From: Chitinophagales bacterium
GTDB lineage: Bacteria > Bacteroidota > Bacteroidia > Chitinophagales > JAHDHT01
Assembly (NCBI GenBank): GCA_020631175.1
Contig: JAHDHT010000028.1
Span: forward strand, 6,713 to 15,783
Reading direction: 5' to 3'
Length of the DNA stretch: 9,071 bases
Within the stretch, counting starts at the first letter, position 1; the number at the start of each line of letters is the position of its first letter. A model generated the notes under the pieces. It had not been told where the DNA came from. It worked only from the letters and a program-made list of their open reading frames with translations, and made no database searches. This document shows, piece after piece, positions 1-5,845 of this stretch. Made by a program: the position numbers and the translations under genes.

Positions 1-104
1 AAAGGGCACTTCGGAAAAAATTGGTGATCAACAGGACTGAATGAAAACAGAATAATTAATCCTGCTAATCCTAGTGCTGCTATTACCCAATAAATGTAAT
101 TCAA
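1..104 (-). CDS. DUF2752 family membrane protein, N-terminal part only (runs off left edge)
   Basis: Reading the minus strand from about position 104 gives an open frame with one hydrophobic helix (YIYWVIAALGLAGLIILFSF) followed by SPVDHQFFPKCP, after which the window ends. A single N-terminal membrane helix followed by a P-(x)n-FFPKCP stretch is how small Bacteroidota DUF2752 proteins begin; the family's Cys-Pro-Gly-Cys-Gly motif would lie beyond the edge. No ATG fits: an in-frame stop lies upstream near 131-133, and the best start is TTG at 104-102, 13 nt after the stop of the upstream CD225 gene, so start by reinitiation within an operon is plausible. The molecular function of DUF2752 is unknown. 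Adjacency to CD225 genes, a common arrangement in this phylum, supports the call. The family assignment rests on about 34 residues and is moderately sure; the start codon is less sure. Confidence 0.66.
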   Translation of the reverse strand, partial: MNYIYWVIAALGLAGLIILFSFSPVDHQFFPKCP

Positions 105-117
105 ATTAAGACTGGTT

Positions 118-402
118 CTACATTGAACCGCTCATTATTGAGATACCAAAGAATACGATATAAAGTACTGCTACAATGGCACCACCAATTGCACCATACT
201 TCACCCATTTTTTAGCTTCTTCGGCAGAACGCATAGCACCTTCGTGATCACCTGCTTCCCAGGCACTATTTACTTTTGTTGCGTTGATTATTCCAACGAC
301 ACCTAAAGGCAGGCAGCAAAATAGGGTTACTAAAATTGATTCTACCAGATAGTTTTTTGGCGGCATATTGCCCGCCGGTCCTGTGTTTTGAATATCAGAC
401 AT
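118..402 (-). CDS. CD225/dispanin family small membrane protein, copy 1
   Basis: This 94-residue protein has a short polar N-terminus rich in Gly, Pro and Asn, then PPKNYLVESILVTLFCC, the typical opening of bacterial CD225/dispanin proteins, the superfamily that includes animal IFITM proteins. A first membrane-associated segment spans about residues 19-42 and contains the Cys29-Cys30 pair, at the position of the palmitoylated cysteines of IFITMs. A conserved polar loop follows (NATKVN, then GD.EGA..SAEEAKKW, residues 40-66), then a second hydrophobic helix at about 70-91. It probably sits in the inner membrane with both segments embedded. No enzymatic role is known, and bacterial members lack an established function. 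It lies 25 nt downstream of a close paralogue and 13 nt upstream of the DUF2752 start, so the three are probably cotranscribed. The family call is firm; the function is open. Confidence 0.9.
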   Translation of the reverse strand: MSDIQNTGPAGNMPPKNYLVESILVTLFCCLPLGVVGIINATKVNSAWEAGDHEGAMRSAEEAKKWVKYGAIGGAIVAVLYIVFFGISIMSGSM

Positions 403-427
403 ATAGCAAAATTTAGTTTTGTAATTA

Positions 428-718
428 TTATTGATTCATGGCACCGATTGCTACCATGATGCCTATGAAAATTAAATATAAGATAATACCGACAGCGGCA
501 CCTATTATTCCATACTTCATCCATTTTTTAGCTTCTTCGGCAGATCGTAATGCACCTTCCTGATCCCCGGCTTCCCAGGCGGTATTCACTTTTGTTGCGT
601 TTATAATAGCTACTACACCAAGCGGCATACAGCAAAATAGGGTAACCAGAATCGACTCGACTAAATAGTTTTTAGGCGGCAAATTACCTGCCGGCCCTGT
701 GTTTTGTATCTCAGACAT
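428..718 (-). CDS. CD225/dispanin family small membrane protein, copy 2 (promoter-proximal)
   Basis: This 96-residue paralogue of the next gene has the same layout: polar N-terminus, segment 1 with Cys29-Cys30, the loop ending in SAEEAKKWMKYG, and a C-terminal membrane helix. The open frame extends upstream to 796, but the start at 716-718 is chosen because the MSEIQNTGPAGN beginning matches copy 1 almost residue for residue and the 11 nt TTTGCTATATG around the start are identical in both copies; the extra 26 upstream residues have no counterpart. By eye the copies differ at only 8 of the first 70 residues, mostly conservatively, but match at only about 10 of the last 24. As first gene of the minus-strand cluster it is transcribed divergently from rpe. 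Its function is unknown, as for copy 1. Confidence 0.9.
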   Translation of the reverse strand: MSEIQNTGPAGNLPPKNYLVESILVTLFCCMPLGVVAIINATKVNTAWEAGDQEGALRSAEEAKKWMKYGIIGAAVGIILYLIFIGIMVAIGAMNQ

Positions 719-722
719 ATAG

Positions 723-730
723 CAAATTAA
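723..730 (-). promoter_or_regulatory. Possible -7 promoter box for the CD225-DUF2752 cluster
   Basis: On the minus strand this reads TTAATTTG, one mismatch from the Bacteroidota -7 consensus TAnnTTTG, and lies 4 nt upstream of the ATG of the first CD225 gene. No clear TTG-type -33 element is visible at the expected distance. If used, transcription would begin at or next to the start codon. It could also be chance in AT-rich DNA. Confidence 0.35.
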
Positions 731-822
731 TTTGGGGGTAAGATAAGTTAATTTTTGGTATTTCTGGGGCCGCATTATTGGATATGAACATTGCATTTAC
801 ACTTTCTATTTGCCGAAAATGA

Positions 823-830
823 TACCTTTG
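823..830 (+). promoter_or_regulatory. Likely -7 promoter box of rpe (TACCTTTG)
   Basis: TACCTTTG is an exact match to the Bacteroidota -7 consensus TAnnTTTG and is followed by C, which is also common. It ends 4 nt before the rpe ATG, so the predicted transcript would be leaderless or nearly so. The -33 side is weak: the nearest TTG upstream, at 791-793, is too far away. No Shine-Dalgarno-like sequence is present between the box and the ATG, which is normal in this phylum. Confidence 0.5.
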
Positions 831-834
831 CAAC

Positions 835-1506
835 ATGGCGCACATAATAGCCCCTTCTATATTAGCAGCAGACTTTGGAAGGATAAATGAAGAAGTAGAA
901 ATGGTCAATCAAAGTGAGGCAAAATGGCTTCATATTGATGTGATGGACGGTAGATTTGTTCCCAATATTTCATTCGGTTTTCCGGTGTTGAAGGCTATAA
1001 ATGCTGCCAACAGCGGATTTCTGGATACACATTTAATGATAGAGGAACCGGAGAAGTATATTGATCAATTTGCCGATTATGGTTCTGATTGTATCACTTT
1101 TCACTTAGAAGCTACCCGGCATGCTCATCGGGCTATCCAGCAGATAAAAGCTAAAGGTAAAATGGCGGGAATTGCACTTAATCCGCATACATCTATTCAT
1201 CTTTTAGCCGATATCATCGCGGAGCTCGATCTGGTTTGTCTGATGTCGGTTAATCCGGGTTTTGGCGGACAAAAATTTATTGAGCAGACTTATTCAAAAA
1301 TTAAGGCTTTGAAAATGTTGATTAAACAGCAGAATAGCAAGGCTTTAATTGAGATCGATGGTGGTGTAAATCTTGAAAATGCACCACTTTTGCTTAAGGC
1401 GGGTGCTGATGTTTTAGTTGCCGGAAGCACTGTCTTTAAATCAGAAAATCCGATAGCGACAATTTCGGCATTAAATTCCATTCAAATCAATACTATCACT
1501 AGCTGA
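835..1506 (+). CDS. rpe: Ribulose-phosphate 3-epimerase (EC 5.1.3.1)
   Basis: This 223-residue, full-length cytosolic TIM-barrel enzyme interconverts D-ribulose 5-phosphate and D-xylulose 5-phosphate in the pentose phosphate pathway. All family signatures are present: APSILAADFG (6-15); LHIDVMDGRFVPN (32-44) with metal ligand His33 and catalytic metal ligand Asp35; DTHLMIE with His66; ALNPHT (114-119); LMSVNPGFGGQKFI (136-149), which includes the flexible phosphate-covering loop; EIDGGV with the second catalytic Asp175; and the phosphate-binding AGSTVF near 196-201. The four expected metal ligands His33, Asp35, His66 and Asp175 are intact, so it should be active. The ATG at 835 is chosen because it places the conserved N-terminus correctly and sits just behind a TAnnTTTG box. 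A TonB-dependent receptor starts 19 nt after its stop with no terminator between, so the two are probably cotranscribed. Confidence 0.97.
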   Translation: MAHIIAPSILAADFGRINEEVEMVNQSEAKWLHIDVMDGRFVPNISFGFPVLKAINAANSGFLDTHLMIEEPEKYIDQFADYGSDCITFHLEATRHAHRAIQQIKAKGKMAGIALNPHTSIHLLADIIAELDLVCLMSVNPGFGGQKFIEQTYSKIKALKMLIKQQNSKALIEIDGGVNLENAPLLLKAGADVLVAGSTVFKSENPIATISALNSIQINTITS

Positions 1507-1525
1507 GCTACGTTAAAATAGGTCG

Positions 1526-4060
1526 ATGCGGTATATACTTTTACTATTTACATTTTGTTGGATTAATCAGCTACTTGGGCAAGACGAAAAAGCCTCAGTT
1601 TCCGGTTATGTTTATGATGAGAAGGGAATTCCTGTTGAGTTTGTAAATGTATTTGATACGCTTACCCTGTCAAATGGCGGAACGATCAATGGTACCGTTA
1701 CGAATCAGGATGGATATTATGAATTGGAAATTCCTGCTTCAAAAAATGTAGTTGTTGGATTCACTTTCACCGGTTATAAAAGTCAGTATTTTAAAATCAA
1801 TTTGCCGGAAGGATCTTTTAGAAGTATTACGGTAAATTTATTTCCCGGCAGTATTACAGGTAAAGAATTTGAAATTAAAGATAAAAGTGCGCGGGTATCC
1901 GGTGTTACCAGAATTGATAAAAAATTAATCGATCGCATACCGGGTGGAACATTAGAAAATATTCTTCCCTTAGTTACTTCGGCTAGTTCAAATAATGAAC
2001 TGAGTTCTCAATATTCTGTGCGGGGTGGTAACTTCGATGAAAACCTGGTTTATGTAAACGGCTTTGAAATCAATAGACCGTTTTTAATTCGTTCGGGTCA
2101 GCAGGAAGGATTGAGTTTTATTAATCCGAATTTAATTAGTGGCGTTACTTTTTCAGCGGGTGGATTTGAAGCTAAGTATGGCGATAAAATGTCTTCTGTT
2201 TTAGATGTCACTTATAAACGACCGAGAGAATTTAAAGGTAGTGTTTCGGGTGGATTATTAGGCGTGGCCGGACACCTTGAAGGCGCAAGTAAAGATCAAT
2301 TGTTTACCTGGCTTTTGGGCGTTCGATATAAATCGAATGCTTATTTATTGAATGCTTTACCTACGGATGGAACCTATACGCCTTCGTTTTTAGATGTGCA
2401 GACTTATTTAACCTATGATCTTACCGATGAAATTCAATTACAATATTTAGGGAATTACGCTGCCAACCGATATGAATTTATACCGGAGTCGAGAGTTTCT
2501 TCTTTTGGGGTAATAAATGATAGCCGACGTCTCGAAGTTTTCTTTGACGGACAAGAGCGTGACCGTTATATTTCGAGTATGAACGGTGTGGGTATACGCT
2601 ATCAACCACCGGATGGTAAATTGAGCTTAAGATTATTGTCATCTGTTTATGTAACGGATGAGGTAGAGGCTTACGATATTATTGGAGAATATTTTATAGG
2701 TCAGGTTGAAACTTCTTTAGGTGAAGAAGATTTTGGAGATGTTACGAGAATTCTTGGTGTAGGTACCTTTCACGATTTTGCAAGAAACCGCTTATCTGCA
2801 GTAATTAGTAACACTGAGCATAAAGGCTCTTATGAAGTGAATGATGCGCATTTTTTGCAATGGGGTTTAGGTTATAAAAGAGAAAACATTCAGGATCGCT
2901 TACATGAATGGGATAGGGTAGACTCGGCCGGTTTTTCACAGCCTACTAATTTCGATGAAGTTTTATTAACCCGAACCTTAGATGCAGAAGCCAATTTATT
3001 ATCGAATCGATACAGTGCTTATTTACAAGATTCATGGTCGCCCGGTAAAAATGGAGTGTTCTCTGCTATCGGTGGTGTTCGATTGAATTACTGGGATTTA
3101 AATGATGTGTTTTTCGCTAGCCCGAGATTAACCATTGCAGTCGATCCGGTTGACAGCTTGATTTTTAAAAATGATACAGCAAGTACTTATAAAAAAGATT
3201 TGCTGTTAAGATTTTCTACCGGTGCCTATTTCCAGCCACCGTTTTTCAGGGAGATGCGAAATTATGATGGGGTGTTAAATACTTCTTTACTTCCTCAGAA
3301 ATCATGGCATTTTGTATTGGGTGGAGATTATGAATTTGAGATGTGGGATCGTCCGTTTAAGTTCGTTGCAGAAGCTTATTATAAATATATGTGGGATTTG
3401 GTACCCTATGATATCGATAATGTTTTAATCCGGTATTATGGAGAGAATCTCGCCAGAGGTTATGCTGCCGGAATTGACTTGAGATTAAACGGGGAATTTG
3501 TGCCCGGAGCAGAATCCTGGTTTAGTGTGGGCTTCTTGCAAAGTCAGGAAGATTTGGAGGGAGATTTTTATACCGAAACCCGACTTGATTCTACGGTTAC
3601 TAATGGTGAAGTAACTTATTTCGACGCGATCGATACCGTTGATATTGGCTGGTTAAACCGGCCTACTGATCAAAGAGTTAATGTTGGTATCCTATTTCAG
3701 GATTATCTTCCGGGCAATGAAAATTTTAAAATGCATTTGAAGTTTTTATATGGTACAGGCTTACCGTTTGGTCCCCCAAATTTGGCGCGTTACAGAAATG
3801 CATTGAGAATGCCGAGTTACAAAAGGGTGGATATTGGTTTTTCAGCCAGTATTTTTGATAGTACGAAAAAGAAGTTGCCTGCTAATAATCCGCTTAAGAA
3901 TTTCGAATCTCTTTGGGCTTCATTAGAAATTTTCAATCTGCTTGGTTTTAATAATACCGTTTCATATTTGTGGGTAGAAGATTTCAGAGGGCAGGCTTAT
4001 GCTGTTCCGAACTTTCTAACAAGCCGTTTAATTAATGCACGCTTTATTGCGAAGTTTTAG
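1526..4060 (+). CDS. TonB-dependent outer-membrane receptor with N-terminal CarboxypepD_reg-like domain
   Basis: This 844-residue protein starts with a signal peptide (1-19, MRYILLLFTFCWINQLLGQ). A carboxypeptidase-regulatory-like beta-sandwich follows (about 24-108: VSGYVYDEKG...DGYYELEIP), then the receptor plug (about 125-230), with YSVRGGNFDENLVYVNGFEI (RGG at 166-168) and GFEAKYGDKMSSVLDV, and a 22-strand-type beta-barrel to the end. It terminates in ...ARFIAKF, the C-terminal aromatic expected of a barrel inserted by the BAM machinery. Such receptors import substrates across the outer membrane using TonB-ExbBD energy. The RGGNFDENLVYVN/SGQQEGLSF plug wording belongs to a receptor type I recognise as widespread in Bacteroidota, but its substrate is not evident. 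No SusD-like partner is adjacent. The start gives an immediate signal peptide and lies 19 nt after rpe; no good Shine-Dalgarno is visible. The receptor class is firm; the substrate is unknown. Confidence 0.93.
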   Translation: MRYILLLFTFCWINQLLGQDEKASVSGYVYDEKGIPVEFVNVFDTLTLSNGGTINGTVTNQDGYYELEIPASKNVVVGFTFTGYKSQYFKINLPEGSFRSITVNLFPGSITGKEFEIKDKSARVSGVTRIDKKLIDRIPGGTLENILPLVTSASSNNELSSQYSVRGGNFDENLVYVNGFEINRPFLIRSGQQEGLSFINPNLISGVTFSAGGFEAKYGDKMSSVLDVTYKRPREFKGSVSGGLLGVAGHLEGASKDQLFTWLLGVRYKSNAYLLNALPTDGTYTPSFLDVQTYLTYDLTDEIQLQYLGNYAANRYEFIPESRVSSFGVINDSRRLEVFFDGQERDRYISSMNGVGIRYQPPDGKLSLRLLSSVYVTDEVEAYDIIGEYFIGQVETSLGEEDFGDVTRILGVGTFHDFARNRLSAVISNTEHKGSYEVNDAHFLQWGLGYKRENIQDRLHEWDRVDSAGFSQPTNFDEVLLTRTLDAEANLLSNRYSAYLQDSWSPGKNGVFSAIGGVRLNYWDLNDVFFASPRLTIAVDPVDSLIFKNDTASTYKKDLLLRFSTGAYFQPPFFREMRNYDGVLNTSLLPQKSWHFVLGGDYEFEMWDRPFKFVAEAYYKYMWDLVPYDIDNVLIRYYGENLARGYAAGIDLRLNGEFVPGAESWFSVGFLQSQEDLEGDFYTETRLDSTVTNGEVTYFDAIDTVDIGWLNRPTDQRVNVGILFQDYLPGNENFKMHLKFLYGTGLPFGPPNLARYRNALRMPSYKRVDIGFSASIFDSTKKKLPANNPLKNFESLWASLEIFNLLGFNNTVSYLWVEDFRGQAYAVPNFLTSRLINARFIAKF

Positions 4061-4077
4061 GATCAACTAATGCTGTC

Positions 4078-4114
4078 GAAGTATTAAGATTTATATTTTC
4101 TTGCTTAATATTTT
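4078..4114 (+). terminator. Weak AT-rich hairpin after the first receptor gene, possible terminator
   Basis: GAAGTATTAAG (4078-4088) can pair with CTTAATATTTT (4104-4114) to give an 11-bp stem containing two G-U pairs, with a 15-nt loop, 17 nt after the receptor stop. Position and orientation suit a transcript end, but the stem is AT-rich, the loop is long, and the T run forms part of the stem instead of following it. At best it would be a weak terminator or an mRNA 3'-end stabiliser. Confidence 0.3.
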
Positions 4115-4356
4115 AGCCTGCAATTATCATCTTTTATGTTGATTTTTAGGTCTCGCTTTGCATTTATATTAAATTTGCCTTTGTCTTAGTGAATCGGCTC
4201 AAAAGCCCGTGTTTATTAACAAATTGTGAATAAATTTAGCCCATTTCACCTCTCTTTTCGTGGTTGCAAGCCCTATGTTAAATTTCTGTTATATGTGGCT
4301 TCATTTCGGTAACCCAATCTTAAAATTCGCTTGCCTTTAGATTAATAGTTATAGTA

Positions 4357-4364
4357 GACTTTTG
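4357..4364 (+). promoter_or_regulatory. Candidate promoter for the lipoprotein-receptor operon
   Basis: GACTTTTG, followed by C, differs at one base from the TAnnTTTG -7 consensus of Bacteroidota. A TTG at 4331-4333, 23 nt upstream of the box, could be the -33 element, at the long end of plausible spacing. Transcription would begin around 4370, giving a short leader before the ATG at 4404. This is inferred from motif resemblance alone. Confidence 0.35.
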
Positions 4365-4403
4365 CATCATCAAATAAAGTTTAAAAAGTAAATAAACAAC
4401 ACG

Positions 4404-5777
4404 ATGCAATTAAACATTTTAAGAACTGGAATTTTCGCATTTATTCTTGCACTATTTTTTGTCTCTTGTAAAGATGACTGCGCCGATATTGTATGTAACA
4501 ATGGCGGTGTTTGTGTGGATGGAACTTGTGAATGTGCAGAAGGATGGACGGGCTCAGATTGTTCAACTCCTGTAAATGCCCAATCTGAAACAATTTCAGG
4601 AACATATACAGATGATCTCACTTTGACTTCAAGTTCAATTTGGACACTGGAAGGAAGATTAGTTATTGAAGATGGTGCGACACTTACTATTGAACCGGGT
4701 ACCATTATTAAAGCAAAACAAGGTACAGCAGCTAATGCTTCTGTAATTGTAATTGCAAGAGGTGGAAAGATTGAAGCATGCGGTACCGCAGCTAATCCAA
4801 TCATTATGACTTCCGAATTAGATAATATTGAATTAGGTGAAGTAAGCGGAAGTTCTCTTGGAGCAGCTGATAATGAGTTATGGGGTGGATTGGTCATTTT
4901 GGGAAATGCACCTATTTCTGCCAATGGAACTACCGGAGAAGCAAATATTGAAGGCTTTGAAGCCAGTGAAGATTTTGTTACTTATGGCGGTACCAATGAA
5001 AATGATAATTCAGGTTCATTATGTTATGTATCGGTTAGACACGGAGGAACACAGTTTTTAGATGATAATGAAATCAATGGAATCACCTTAGCCGGTGTTG
5101 GAGCCGGTACAACAATTAATAACATTGAAGTTGTTGCAAATTTCGATGATGGAATTGAATTTTTTGGAGGTAATGTTGATGTTCAAAATTTAGTAATCGC
5201 TTTTCAGGGCGACGACGGAATTGATATCGATCAGGCTTATTCAGGAACAGTAGATAATTTTTATGTAGTGCACGGTGACGGAACTGATTTCGCATTAGAA
5301 ATTGACGGTCCTGAAGGAACTACAAATGAGAATGGAAAATTCACTTTAACAAATGGTGAATGTCGTTCTAATGGCGGTGCTGTTGATGGCGGTGCTACTT
5401 TTAAATCAAGAGCACAAGGAACAGTAAGTAATGTTTTCTTTACCAATTATTCTGAAGATTGGATAAGAGTAAGAGACAGCTTTGATCCTGATGCTGCTTG
5501 TGCAGATAAAATTGATGCTTACGACAATTTCTTAATCGGCGATTTAAGTTTTTCAAATATCGAATTCGAAACGGCAGATTTTACATTAGATCAGATTGCA
5601 ACAGCATATACGGATGATGATGATTGCGCCGGAAATATTGATGGTGCTACTGAAGCAGCATTAGATGCCGGGGTGGCAAATGGAAATTCAGTTGTCGGAG
5701 TTGGAGCTTCAACAGTAGGCCCGGATAAAACAGTATTTGAAGGCTGGTCGTGGACATCAGCAAATAATTGGCTTTAA
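4404..5777 (+). CDS. Predicted surface-exposed lipoprotein with EGF-like module and beta-helix-like body
   Basis: This 457-residue protein has a lipoprotein signal peptide with a hydrophobic core at 10-20 and a lipobox FVSC, giving lipidated Cys22. The next residues, Lys-Asp-Asp, match the Bacteroidota lipoprotein export signal that sends lipoproteins to the cell surface. A compact EGF-like module follows: Cys26, 31, 37, 42, 44 and 53, with spacing C-x4-C-x5-C-x4-C-x-C-x8-C. Its expected disulfides are 26-37, 31-42 and 44-53. The rest is rich in Gly, Asp, Asn and beta-branched residues, with LVIEDGATLTIEPGT, ELWGGLVILGNAPI (158-171) and 22-residue rungs starting at DDGIEF (248) and DDGIDI (270), consistent with a right-handed parallel beta-helix. 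It shows no SusD-like (TPR) character, no T9SS C-terminal domain and no catalytic motif I recognise. The next gene, 68 nt downstream, is a TonB-dependent receptor, so capturing or presenting a ligand to it is a reasonable but unproven role. Arg codons are nearly all AGA, hinting at strong expression. Confidence 0.85.
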   Translation: MQLNILRTGIFAFILALFFVSCKDDCADIVCNNGGVCVDGTCECAEGWTGSDCSTPVNAQSETISGTYTDDLTLTSSSIWTLEGRLVIEDGATLTIEPGTIIKAKQGTAANASVIVIARGGKIEACGTAANPIIMTSELDNIELGEVSGSSLGAADNELWGGLVILGNAPISANGTTGEANIEGFEASEDFVTYGGTNENDNSGSLCYVSVRHGGTQFLDDNEINGITLAGVGAGTTINNIEVVANFDDGIEFFGGNVDVQNLVIAFQGDDGIDIDQAYSGTVDNFYVVHGDGTDFALEIDGPEGTTNENGKFTLTNGECRSNGGAVDGGATFKSRAQGTVSNVFFTNYSEDWIRVRDSFDPDAACADKIDAYDNFLIGDLSFSNIEFETADFTLDQIATAYTDDDDCAGNIDGATEAALDAGVANGNSVVGVGASTVGPDKTVFEGWSWTSANNWL

Positions 5778-5845
5778 TATAATTGATAATAGCTCAGCAT
5801 CTTTCCTTTTCAGGATGGATGCTTTGCAATTTTAACAGACACAAA

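Larger units (their letters stand above)
4061..4403. other. Gene-free stretch between the first receptor and the lipoprotein gene
   Basis: This 343-nt AT-rich stretch has no convincing coding frame on either strand; the longest ATG frame I noticed is 21 codons (4275-4340) with no recognisable features. It holds a weak hairpin close to the receptor stop (4078-4114) and a promoter-like box near its right end (4357-4364), consistent with separate transcription of the genes on either side. About 240 nt between these carry nothing I can name. The leader of the lipoprotein mRNA would be about 30-40 nt if the proposed promoter is used. Confidence 0.6.

Noticed and set aside
719..796. N-terminal extension of the first CD225 gene to a start at 796
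   Set aside because: The extra 26 residues have no counterpart in the tandem copy, whose start region is otherwise identical, and they would cover the divergent promoter region.
4275..4340. 21-codon ATG frame in the gap before the lipoprotein gene
   Set aside because: It has no ribosome-binding or promoter support and no recognisable composition; frames of this length are expected by chance.
4370..4924. Long open frame (184 codons) on the minus strand opposite the lipoprotein gene
   Set aside because: It lies wholly antisense to the start of a gene with a clear lipoprotein signal and EGF module; its translation has no coherent domain and arises from the codon bias of the plus-strand gene.
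5783..5845. Earlier TTG start for the second receptor
   Set aside because: It adds 21 residues before an otherwise perfect signal peptide; the ATG at 5846 is the normal start for an exported protein.
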